64,000 bases of DNA from Humidesulfovibrio mexicanus (lineage in GTDB: Bacteria; Desulfobacterota; Desulfovibrionia; Desulfovibrionales; Desulfovibrionaceae), in contig NZ_FZOC01000004.1 of the NCBI RefSeq assembly GCF_900188225.1, positions 285,537 through 349,536 of the forward strand. The letters run 5' to 3'. Below the pieces are notes generated by a model. It was not told the DNA's origin. It made no database searches and saw nothing but the letters and a program-made list of their open reading frames with translations. Both the position numbers and the translations under genes were made by a program. Below, one piece after another: positions 27,402 through 36,930 of this stretch (positions are counted from its first letter, which is position 1; each line of letters starts with the position of its first letter).

Positions 27402-28070
27402 CTAGCGCGAGAGCATGAGCGCCTGGGCGCGCTCCTCAGCGCGGCCAAGACGGTAGCGTGCCAAGAGCAACGCCAGCCACAGCACCCCGAAGGCGGCCAG
27501 ATTGGCCAGCATGGCGTGCCACATCTCCGGCTCCATGCCGCCGCCCTGGCTGGCCAGCACGGCCGGGTGCACGCTGCGCCAAATACGCGCCGAGTAGAAC
27601 ACCAGCGGCACGTCCAGAAACGCCACCACGCCCAGCACCGCGCTGACCACGGCGCGGCGCTCGCCGCCCAGGCCCCCGGCCGCGGCCCCGCGCAGCACCA
27701 GATACCCGGCGTACACGAACCACATGACGAGCGTCGTGGTGAGCCGTGGATCCCAGGTCCACCACACGTTCCAGGCCGCGCGGCCCCATATGGACCCGGA
27801 AACAAGCGCCAGACCGCTCATGAGCACGCCGAGCTCCGCGGCGGCTCCGGCCAGGATGTCCGAAGCCGCGTCGCGCTTGAGCAAATGGCGCACGCTGGCC
27901 AGAAACACCACAAAGAAGCTGACCAGCGACCACCAGGCCAGGGGCATGTGGATGTAGAAGATCTTCTGCACCACGCCCATGGTCTCCTCAAGGGGGGCGT
28001 AGCTCCAGATGAACCATTGCCCCACAGCCAGGGCGACGACGGCGAACGCCGCGAGAATTCGAATTGGCAT
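27402..28070 (-). CDS. ccmC: Haem exporter subunit CcmC
   Basis: CcmC delivers haem to CcmE on the outer face of the inner membrane. The 222-residue protein has six membrane segments, the Trp-rich WWD motif (NVWWTWDPRLTT) and two conserved His outside the membrane (in KIFYIHMPLAWWS and RSVHPAVLA). I chose the ATG at 28070, which gives the usual length; the open frame runs on upstream through ccmB in another reading frame. ccmB precedes it by 31 bases and ccmD follows. Confidence 0.94.
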   Translation of the reverse strand: MPIRILAAFAVVALAVGQWFIWSYAPLEETMGVVQKIFYIHMPLAWWSLVSFFVVFLASVRHLLKRDAASDILAGAAAELGVLMSGLALVSGSIWGRAAWNVWWTWDPRLTTTLVMWFVYAGYLVLRGAAAGGLGGERRAVVSAVLGVVAFLDVPLVFYSARIWRSVHPAVLASQGGGMEPEMWHAMLANLAAFGVLWLALLLARYRLGRAEERAQALMLSR

Positions 28071-28101
28071 GGTCGCGCTCCAGATTGCGGCCCTCTCGCC
28101 G

Positions 28102-28779
28102 CTAGTCCTCGCCCGTATACAGATACGGGAACAAAAACGCCCCGGCCGCGGTGAACACCGCGTCGAAGGCCACGATGACCCCGGCCCACAGGCCCTGGTC
28201 CAGGGCCGTTTCGCCGGAAAAGCAGCCCGCGAAGATGCGGATGCCTCCAAGCAGCACGGGCAATAGCAACGGAAACAGAATCACGGAAAAAAGCGACTCG
28301 CGCGCGCCCTGGCCCTGCGCCAGCGCGCCCAAAAGCGCGCCCAGGGCGGCCAGCCCCATGTCCACGCCCACAAGCGCCAGCAACAGAACGCCCCAGTCGC
28401 CCTTGACATCCTGCCCAAGGAACACGGCCGAGGCAGGCAGGAACACGGCCTGGGAAAGCAGCAGCAGCAGCAGCCCGGCCAGCCCCTTGCCCAGCCACAC
28501 GGCGTGCTCAGGCAGCGGGGAGGACAAGAGCCCCAGGCGGCAGCCTTGTCCTTCCTCCAGGCTGAAGAGGTCGTTGAACACAAGCACCAGGCCGAAGGCC
28601 GAGGCCAGCCAGAAGATGGCCGCTGCGGCCTGGGGCGACACCAGCTCCGCCGTGGGCCGCGACAACGAGAACAGGAAAATGAGCAAGAGCCCCAGCAGCA
28701 CGGCCTGCACCAGCCCCTGCCCGCCGCCGACGGCGAGGCGCAGATCCTTTGCCGCGATGAACGCCCCGCGCCTCAGCAT
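28102..28779 (-). CDS. ccmB: Haem exporter permease CcmB
   Basis: The 225-residue membrane protein has six hydrophobic segments and the CcmB-type start AAKDLRLAVGGGQGL. The block FNDLFSLEEGQGCRLGLLSS corresponds to the conserved CcmB cytoplasmic loop. It partners CcmA as an ABC complex that drives release of haem-bound CcmE. The start ATG overlaps the end of ccmA by seven bases. Confidence 0.9.
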   Translation of the reverse strand: MLRRGAFIAAKDLRLAVGGGQGLVQAVLLGLLLIFLFSLSRPTAELVSPQAAAAIFWLASAFGLVLVFNDLFSLEEGQGCRLGLLSSPLPEHAVWLGKGLAGLLLLLLSQAVFLPASAVFLGQDVKGDWGVLLLALVGVDMGLAALGALLGALAQGQGARESLFSVILFPLLLPVLLGGIRIFAGCFSGETALDQGLWAGVIVAFDAVFTAAGAFLFPYLYTGED

Positions 28780-29471
28780 GTCAGCCCCTTGGGGTCGAAG
28801 CCCGCCGCATCGCCGCAGTAGGCGACGCGGGTGTCCCGCAAATGCAGCACGCGCTCGGCCAAGGGCAGGTCGGCCGCCAGGTGGTGGCTCACCCAGACCA
28901 CGGCCGCGCCGCGCGCCTTGAGGGCCAGTATCTCCCGCCGGAGCAGATCCTGCGAGGCCGGATCGAGCCCGGTGCCCGGCTCGTCCAGGAACACCAGCGC
29001 CGGGTCGATGAGGAACACGCGGGCCAGGTTCAGGCGCTGGGCCATGCCGCGCGAGAACGTGCCCGCAGGCTCGCCCGCCACATGCGCAAGCCCCACGCGG
29101 CCAAGCACGGCGTCGATGTCGGCCTGCGCGGGCGAAAGCCCGTACATGCGGCCCCAGAACAGCAGATTGGCCGTGGCGGAAAGGCGCGGGTACAGGAAAG
29201 TGGCGTGGCCCAGGTAGGCGCTGCGCTCCGGCGGCACGCGCACGTCCACCGCGCCCGCGCTGGCGCGGCACAGCCCGGCCATAATCTTGAGCAGGGTGGT
29301 CTTGCCCGCGCCATTGCCGCCCACCACCAGCAGGGCCTCGCCGGCTCGCGCCTCGGCGCTCACATCGCGCAGCACCAGGCGCGAGCCGAAGAACTTGCCC
29401 ACGCCGCGCGCCGCAAGCGCCAAAGCGCCGCCCGGCCCATGGCCCGCATGGTGTTCCCCGGCCCCGGACAC
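28773..29471 (-). CDS. ccmA: Haem exporter ATPase CcmA
   Basis: The 232-residue ABC ATPase has Walker A VGGNGAGKTTLLKIMAGL, the signature FSRGMAQRLNLARVFL, Walker B LVFLDEPGTGLDP and the switch His in VWVSHHLAAD. The block YLGHATFLYPRLSATANL is typical of CcmA. It begins at a GTG four bases after the ccmF stop. It hydrolyses ATP to recycle haem-loaded CcmE with CcmBCD. Confidence 0.94.
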   Translation of the reverse strand: MSGAGEHHAGHGPGGALALAARGVGKFFGSRLVLRDVSAEARAGEALLVVGGNGAGKTTLLKIMAGLCRASAGAVDVRVPPERSAYLGHATFLYPRLSATANLLFWGRMYGLSPAQADIDAVLGRVGLAHVAGEPAGTFSRGMAQRLNLARVFLIDPALVFLDEPGTGLDPASQDLLRREILALKARGAAVVWVSHHLAADLPLAERVLHLRDTRVAYCGDAAGFDPKGLTC

Positions 29472-29475
29472 GGCC

Positions 29476-31359
<1,884 letters not shown>

Positions 31360-31433
31360 AATGGTTCAGGCTCCTGGGAGTCCGGGCGCAACGCGAGGAA
31401 AGGGGGCGCAGGGCGGCCCTTTCGGCGTCGGGC

Positions 31434-31847
31434 CTAGCCCCGGTTCTGCTTCTCGTACTTGGAGGGGCACTTGGTGATGAGCGTGCTGGCGGTGAAGGTC
31501 TTGCCCGCGCTGTCCAGACCGCCTTCGACGATGACCTCCGCCCCGGCCTTGAAGGCGTCCGGAACGGCGCCACGGTAGGTGACGCGCAGGGTCTGGCCGG
31601 GGTTGTCCTTGTCCAGCAGGACGAAACTGACGCCCGGGCCGGGCTGGACGGGCTCGATGCCCTCCGCGGCCACGTTGCCGAACAGCCGCGCCTGCTTGAG
31701 CTTGGAGGACTCGGTGGCGAGGGCCTCGCCAACGTTGAGAAAATAGACGCTGTTCTCCGTCACGCCGGAACCGACCAGATAGCCGACTCCGCCCAGGAAC
31801 AGCACGAGTGCCGCGATATAGATGCCTTTGCCGCCTTTCGTGGCCAT
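31434..31847 (-). CDS. ccmE: Haem chaperone CcmE, Cys variant
   Basis: The 137-residue protein has one membrane anchor (about 8-27, YIAALVLFLGGVGYLVGSGV) and the OB-fold beta-barrel of CcmE outside the membrane (SVYFLNVGEALA through EVIVEGGLD). Classical CcmE binds haem covalently through His in HxxxY; here the equivalent site is CPSKY, a Cys-x-x-x-Tyr. This Cys form is known from Desulfovibrio and some archaea, where it still works. The ATG at 31847 follows GGGAAGACC; an upstream in-frame start would add 19 residues. It heads ccmEFABCD, 67 bases after the CNNM/CBS gene. Confidence 0.92.
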   Translation of the reverse strand: MATKGGKGIYIAALVLFLGGVGYLVGSGVTENSVYFLNVGEALATESSKLKQARLFGNVAAEGIEPVQPGPGVSFVLLDKDNPGQTLRVTYRGAVPDAFKAGAEVIVEGGLDSAGKTFTASTLITKCPSKYEKQNRG

Positions 31848-31914
31848 GGTCTTCCCGCTGTCGGTCCGTTGTTGGCTCTTCACTTCCGAAACAACGCTCG
31901 TCACCCTCTACACG

Positions 31915-32979
31915 TCAAGCGCCCTGCTGTCCACCGCTTCCGACCTTTCCAGTCGGGGCGGCCGCGCTTCTTCTGCGCCGGGCCAGCTCGCGCATATCCA
32001 CAACCTCGTCTGTTTCATCCACAATTTCGCTGCCAAGCAGCTCTTCAAGCACATCCTCCAGGGTCACCACCCCGGCCACGCCGCCGTATTCGTCCAGCAC
32101 CACGAACAGATGCTGGCGGCTTTCCAGGAAGCTGCGCAGGGCCTTGTCCAGGGTCAGGTTCTCCCCCACGAAGCGCACCGGGCGCATAAGCGCGCCAAGG
32201 GCCGTGCCGCCCCTGTCCTCGGCTGCGGCCTCGTACACCTGCCTGCGGTAGACCACGCCCACAATGTCCTCGGAGTCCTCGCCCTCGTAAACGGGCACGC
32301 GGGTGTGCGGCCAGTTCTTGTGGGCTTCCATGGCCTCGTCCACGGTCATTTCCGCGGGCAGGCAAAACACCACCGTGCGCGGGGTCATGATCTCGGCCAC
32401 GCGCTTGCTGTCCAGGGCGAGGATGCTGCGTATGGCCGATTCCTCGTACGGCTTGAGGATGCCCTGCTGCCGCGTGAGCGAAACCAGGGCGCGGATGTCG
32501 TCCTCGTCCGCCTGGGGGGCTTTTTGCCGCTTCCGGATGTATCGCGTGAGGCTGCCCAAGAGCCAGACCACCGGCAGGCAGACGAAGATGAGCCACTTGA
32601 GCGGCGTGGCGAGAAACGGCGCCAGTTGGCGCGCATAGGCCACACCTGTGGTCTTGGGCACGATTTCGCCCAGCACCAGCAACAAAAGGGTGAAGGCCGC
32701 CGTGAACAGGGCAAGGGATTCGTCGCCGAACACCTTGACCGCTGCCGCGCCCGCCACGGCCGCGCCGGCGGTGTTGGCGGCGGTGTTGAAGGTCAGCACC
32801 GCGGTGATGGGCCTTTCCATGTCGCGGCGGAGCTCGGCCAGGATGTCCCCGGCCTTCCTGCCTTCGCGCCGCAGCTGCTCGATGCGGCTCATGGGAAAGG
32901 AATAGAACGCCGCCTCGGTAAGGGAGCAGAGGAACGAGACGCCCGTGGCGAGCGCGACGGCCAGTATGAGTTCAAGCAT
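31915..32979 (-). CDS. CNNM/CBS-domain membrane protein (HlyC/CorC family)
   Basis: The 354-residue protein has the DUF21/CNNM membrane domain (about 1-145, with LCSLTEAAFYSFPMSRIEQL and LVLGEIVPKTTGVAYARQL) followed by a pair of CBS domains (about 200-325: IMTPRTVVFCLPAEMTVDEA, then FVVLDEYGGVAGVVTLEDVL). The short C-terminal tail lacks the CorC transporter-associated domain. Relatives act in magnesium or other divalent metal movement. It lies upstream of ccmE on the same strand and may share the transcript, though a link to cytochrome maturation is not obvious. Confidence 0.9.
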   Translation of the reverse strand: MLELILAVALATGVSFLCSLTEAAFYSFPMSRIEQLRREGRKAGDILAELRRDMERPITAVLTFNTAANTAGAAVAGAAAVKVFGDESLALFTAAFTLLLLVLGEIVPKTTGVAYARQLAPFLATPLKWLIFVCLPVVWLLGSLTRYIRKRQKAPQADEDDIRALVSLTRQQGILKPYEESAIRSILALDSKRVAEIMTPRTVVFCLPAEMTVDEAMEAHKNWPHTRVPVYEGEDSEDIVGVVYRRQVYEAAAEDRGGTALGALMRPVRFVGENLTLDKALRSFLESRQHLFVVLDEYGGVAGVVTLEDVLEELLGSEIVDETDEVVDMRELARRRRSAAAPTGKVGSGGQQGA

Positions 32980-33146
32980 GGTGGGTGCTGCCGCTGCAAA
33001 ACGACCGCTTGCGCGATCCGGTTAGGGTTGTTCTTCACGTACCAGCATCCGTCCGCAGCCGCAAGCGCCTTGGCCCTTGACTTGCCTTCGGTTCCACGCC
33101 ATGTTTCACGGGTCCGGGCGTACAGCTTGGCGGCCAAGACGACGGG

Positions 33147-34178
33147 GTGACGACAATGGTCAGGGACATACCGGACAGATGGGCGGTGTACCGCGCCAGC
33201 GCGCTGGGCGACGTCACCCTCATCACCGGGGTGCTGGCCTGGTGGCATAAATCGCGCGACGCCCGCTTCACGGTCATCACCCGGCACACCCTGGCCCCCA
33301 TCCTCTCCGGTCATCCGGCCGTGGACGAGGTCGTCGGCGTCACCCAGGCCGAGATCAACGGACACGACTGGTGGCGCAAGTCGCGCTCCATCGCCTCCGA
33401 CTTGGCGGGCATGGGCTTCATCGACCTGCACCGCTCCCTGCGCTCCCTTGCCCTCACCCTGCGCTGGGAGGGTCCTGTGCGCGGCTATCCCAAGTTCGGG
33501 ATCGCCCGGCGCATCTACAACCGCTTTCCCTTTCCCGCCCTTGAGCGCCGCCTGAGCGCGCTGAACGTTCCGCAGCGGTATGCGCTGGCCCTGGACGCCA
33601 CGCCTCCCCCGGCGCAGGAACTGCGCCCTGTGATCCACCTCAGCGAAGCGGAACTCGCCGGGGCCGTGCAGCACCTGACGCATGTGGGCCTCACGCGGCC
33701 CTTTGTGGCCCTGCACCCCTTCGCCACCCACCCGGACAAGGCCTGGCCCATGGGCTACTGGCTTTCCCTCATTCCGCTCATCGAGCGGCAGGGCCTGGAC
33801 TGGGTCATCGTGGGCAAGAACCCGGACCATCTGCAGGCGCTGGACGACCCGCGCAACCTCACCGGACGCACGGCCCTGCGTGAAACCTGCGCCATTCTGT
33901 CGCGGGCCAGCGCCCTGGTCACGGGAGATTCCGGCCCCATGCACCTGGCCACGGCCGTGGGCACGCCCGTGGTGGCGCTCTTCGGCCCCACCGCCAGGGC
34001 CTGGGGGTTTTATCCCAGCGGGCCGTTCGACACTGTTCTTGAACGCGACCTGCCCTGCCGCCCCTGTTCCCTGCATGGCACCGCCCGCTGCAAAACCGGC
34101 CGCGAGTGCCTTACGAGCATTGAGCCCGAGGAAGTGGCGGAAAGGCTGTTCGCCACGCTGGAGCGCGCCGGAACCTAG
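33147..34178 (+). CDS. Glycosyltransferase family 9 (heptosyltransferase-like)
   Basis: The 343-residue protein matches GT9 enzymes that add heptose to the lipopolysaccharide core. It has a Rossmann start with RASALGDVTLITGVLAWW, the region VALHPFATHPDKAWPMGYW and the sugar-nucleotide-binding block SALVTGDSGPMHLATAVGTP followed by VALFGPTARAWGFYP. A Cys group (PCRPCSLHGTARCKTGREC) near the C-terminus is common in this family. The start may be the GTG at 33147 or the ATG at 33156. Its stop shares the four bases CTAG with the stop of the convergent PEP-synthase-like gene. Confidence 0.9.
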   Translation: MTTMVRDIPDRWAVYRASALGDVTLITGVLAWWHKSRDARFTVITRHTLAPILSGHPAVDEVVGVTQAEINGHDWWRKSRSIASDLAGMGFIDLHRSLRSLALTLRWEGPVRGYPKFGIARRIYNRFPFPALERRLSALNVPQRYALALDATPPPAQELRPVIHLSEAELAGAVQHLTHVGLTRPFVALHPFATHPDKAWPMGYWLSLIPLIERQGLDWVIVGKNPDHLQALDDPRNLTGRTALRETCAILSRASALVTGDSGPMHLATAVGTPVVALFGPTARAWGFYPSGPFDTVLERDLPCRPCSLHGTARCKTGRECLTSIEPEEVAERLFATLERAGT

Positions 34179-36841
34179 TCCTCCTTGCCTGCATCCACCT
34201 TGGGCGCGGGGCGCTGGGGGATGGGACAGGACGCGTCCAGCACGTAGCGTCCGGAAAGGAAGCACGCGGCCATGGCGTCCACGCTGGCCTCGTCCACCAT
34301 GAGCATGTCCATCTGCCGGGTGAACTGCAGCAGCTTGCCCACGATCCAGAGCTTCTCCAGCACGACATCGGTCTCCCGCTTCTGCAGCCGTCCCACCACA
34401 CGGTCGCCCTCCACCTCCACGCGGAACCCGTTCGCCTCCAGTATGCGGCCTATGGCCCTGGCCCTGCGCGCGCGCTTCAGGTCGTCGGCCGCGCCGCCCT
34501 TGAAGGAGAAGGTGATGTAGTTCTTGCTCACCGTGCTTCCGCAATAGCAGTCAAGCACGCCGTAATGGTACCCCACCCGCGAGCTGAAGTTCACGTACTT
34601 GTCCGAGATGATGGCGTAGCTTTTATCGCCGAAGCGCTCTCCGGCCTGGGCCGGACCTGCCACCACCTGCTGGCTCATCACAGACAGGAAGCCCTTCATT
34701 TGCAGCGGCCTTGGGGTGGAGAGCTGCGCCTGGTCCAGGGTAAGGCCGTTGAGCAGCGCCTTGAAAGGCGCGCCCACGACATCCGAGGGGTCCAGCCCCC
34801 CGCGCGCAGCCGCTCCGGTCGCCACGCCCCCGCCCAGGTCGATGACATGCAGGTCGAGCCCGGTCTGGGCTTTCAGGCGCATGGCCATTCCCGGCCGCGC
34901 AGAGGCCATGTCGCTCAAGGCGAACATTTCACCGTAGCAGCGCTCGTGCAGCAGCCGCATCACGTCGTGCACGGTGCGACAGCCCTTGGGCCTGAATTCC
35001 TCGGCCTTGGGGTTCACGAGGTTCAAGGGAATGATGTGCCGGGCCACACGGGAGAGCACCCCGTGCACGGGCGTATCGCGCATGTGCGCGGTCCGGGGGG
35101 CCTTGAAGGCCATGAGCGCGTCCACCTGGCCCGGGTACACGCGGCGCGAATAGGCGTCCACGGTCAGGATCTCGCCGGTCGTTATGTCTTGCGTGGCGCT
35201 TTTGAGCCCAAGAATGGCGGGCACCCCGAACTCTCGCGCCAGGGACGCCATGTGCCCGGTGATGCTGCCGCTGTCGGTGAGGATGGCCTGCGCCTTGCGC
35301 ATGAGCACCATGAACTTCGGCGACGAGTGCGGGGCCACCAGCACGCCGCCATCGGGAAAGCCGTCCAGGCTGTCCTCGTCCGTCACCACGAATGCCGGAC
35401 CGGATCCGATGCCGGGCTGGGCCGTCTCGCCTCCCGCAAGCACCGGCTCGCGGTCGTTCACTGAAGGCAGCCCGGCGGGGATGGACGTTTCCCCGGCGAC
35501 AACGCCAAGCGGGCGCGATTGCAGGATAAGGAGCCTCTCACCCGGGGTCAGCGCCCATTCCACATCCTGGGCGGCGCCATAATGCTCCTCCAGCCGAAGC
35601 CCGTACCCACCGAGCTGGCGCAATTGCTCGGCGTTGAGACAGGGCGCGTCGCGACGCTCCGGCGGCACGGGCCGTTCCACCAGCACGCCGCCAGCTCCGC
35701 AGGTCAGCATGACCGGCTTCTCGGCCACGCGGAGCTCCTGCGGCTCGAGGGTCTCGCGCAGCAGCGAAACGCTGTCGGGAATCACCACCCCGTCCACGGC
35801 GTACACGCCAAGCCCCCATACGGCGTTGATGAGCACCCGGTCGTCCTGCGGGTGGTAGGGGTGCCGCGTGTACATGACCCCGCTCGCCACGGATTCGATC
35901 ATTTCCAGGCAGGCCACGCTCATGCTCATGTCCTCGTCCACAATGCCCTTGAGCAGGCGGTAGGACATGGCGCGCGCCGTGTACAGGCTGGCCACGACAT
36001 AGCGGTAGGTCGTGACGAGCCTGCGCCGCGGAACGTTGAGCACGGAAAGGTACTGCCCGGCGAAGGAGTATTCGCTGTCCTCGCCGATGGCGCTGGAGCG
36101 CATGGCCACGGGGCACTCGTCTGGATGGCGGCCGCATTCCTTGGCCAGCGCGTCGTGGGCTTCGACGATCGCCTGCTCCAACGCGGTCGGCAGAGGCGCC
36201 GTGATGATGAGCCGCTGGATCTCTTCGCTGGCCGCATCCAAGGAGGCCGGCGCATCCGGCGCGATGCCGAGCTTGATGCGCTTGATTTCCTCCCGAAGCC
36301 CGGCGTTGGCGAAAAATTCGGTGAAGGCGGTGGTTGTTATGGCAAAACCACGGGGAGTCGGCAGCCCCACCCGGTTGCGCACCTCGCCCAGGTTTGCGCT
36401 TTTGCCGCCAACCTGGTCCACCATGTCGCGCGAAATCTCCTCGTAGCCCAAGACCAGGGCCTGGCCATGCGTCGCCGCGCGGTCCTCCAATTCATCCTTG
36501 ATCTGCTGCTGCAACTCGGCCAGCTTGGCCCTGAGCACAGGCTCCGGCTTGCCGGAAAGGTTCTCGTAGCTGGCCACCATGCGCAAGGCGTGGAACACCG
36601 CGCGCGTCGCCTGCGCCCGGATATGCGACATGCCGAAGAGCTGCTCGCCCCGGAGCTTCACTTCCATGTCCGCGACGATCTTCAGCAACTCGGCGTTGGA
36701 GTCGAGCAGTTCCTGAAAATGCCTGTAGCGCCGCCGGAATTCCTCCTGCAGCTCCTCGTGCCCGCCTCCGTCCTCGCCGCGTCCGCACAACAGCCGGATC
36801 AGGCGTTTCAGGTTGGTCAGAATTTCGCTTTGAACCACCAT
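34175..36841 (-). CDS. PEP-synthase-like phosphotransferase lacking the PEP barrel domain
   Basis: The 888-residue protein has a helical N-terminus (1-130), then the ATP-grasp domain of PEP synthase/PPDK (about 135-450) with QVGGKSANLGEV, VAMRSSAIGEDSEYSFAGQY and the end DVEWALTPGERLLILQSRPL. The swivelling phosphohistidine domain (about 480-575) has the catalytic His530 in SGSITGHMASLAREFGVPAI. After that, where PEP synthase has its PEP/pyruvate TIM barrel, a 300-residue region of no family I know is found (GCRTVHDVMRLLHERCYGEM, SYAIISDKYVNFSSRVGYHY). It probably phosphorylates some acceptor other than, or besides, pyruvate. It lies beside, and on the strand of, a sigma-54 activator. The ATG at 36841 follows GGAGCGCGGAG. 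Confidence 0.85.
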   Translation of the reverse strand: MVVQSEILTNLKRLIRLLCGRGEDGGGHEELQEEFRRRYRHFQELLDSNAELLKIVADMEVKLRGEQLFGMSHIRAQATRAVFHALRMVASYENLSGKPEPVLRAKLAELQQQIKDELEDRAATHGQALVLGYEEISRDMVDQVGGKSANLGEVRNRVGLPTPRGFAITTTAFTEFFANAGLREEIKRIKLGIAPDAPASLDAASEEIQRLIITAPLPTALEQAIVEAHDALAKECGRHPDECPVAMRSSAIGEDSEYSFAGQYLSVLNVPRRRLVTTYRYVVASLYTARAMSYRLLKGIVDEDMSMSVACLEMIESVASGVMYTRHPYHPQDDRVLINAVWGLGVYAVDGVVIPDSVSLLRETLEPQELRVAEKPVMLTCGAGGVLVERPVPPERRDAPCLNAEQLRQLGGYGLRLEEHYGAAQDVEWALTPGERLLILQSRPLGVVAGETSIPAGLPSVNDREPVLAGGETAQPGIGSGPAFVVTDEDSLDGFPDGGVLVAPHSSPKFMVLMRKAQAILTDSGSITGHMASLAREFGVPAILGLKSATQDITTGEILTVDAYSRRVYPGQVDALMAFKAPRTAHMRDTPVHGVLSRVARHIIPLNLVNPKAEEFRPKGCRTVHDVMRLLHERCYGEMFALSDMASARPGMAMRLKAQTGLDLHVIDLGGGVATGAAARGGLDPSDVVGAPFKALLNGLTLDQAQLSTPRPLQMKGFLSVMSQQVVAGPAQAGERFGDKSYAIISDKYVNFSSRVGYHYGVLDCYCGSTVSKNYITFSFKGGAADDLKRARRARAIGRILEANGFRVEVEGDRVVGRLQKRETDVVLEKLWIVGKLLQFTRQMDMLMVDEASVDAMAACFLSGRYVLDASCPIPQRPAPKVDAGKED

Positions 36842-36930
36842 CTCCGCGCTCCACCCCGCTCGTTCACTCTGGAGTAATCGTGCAATCATTTCGTGCAACA
36901 AAAAACATGCAACAGCGCAATTGCGCAAAT
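36842..36930. repeat. Cluster of TGCAA/CGCAA motifs between regulator and PEP-synthase-like gene
   Basis: On the plus strand GCAA preceded by T or C occurs at 36882, 36895, 36909, 36917 and 36925. The last two form the perfect palindrome GCGCAATTGCGC (36915-36926). Similar motifs lie upstream of the sigma-54 promoter at 39695. They could be binding sites of the nearby activator. No -24/-12 promoter with correct spacing is seen in this gap. Confidence 0.4.

Noticed and set aside
36876-36900. Possible sigma-54 promoter for the PEP-synthase-like gene (TTGCACG and TTGCA on the minus strand)
   Set aside because: The spacer between the two elements is six bases instead of four, so GG and GC elements are out of register.
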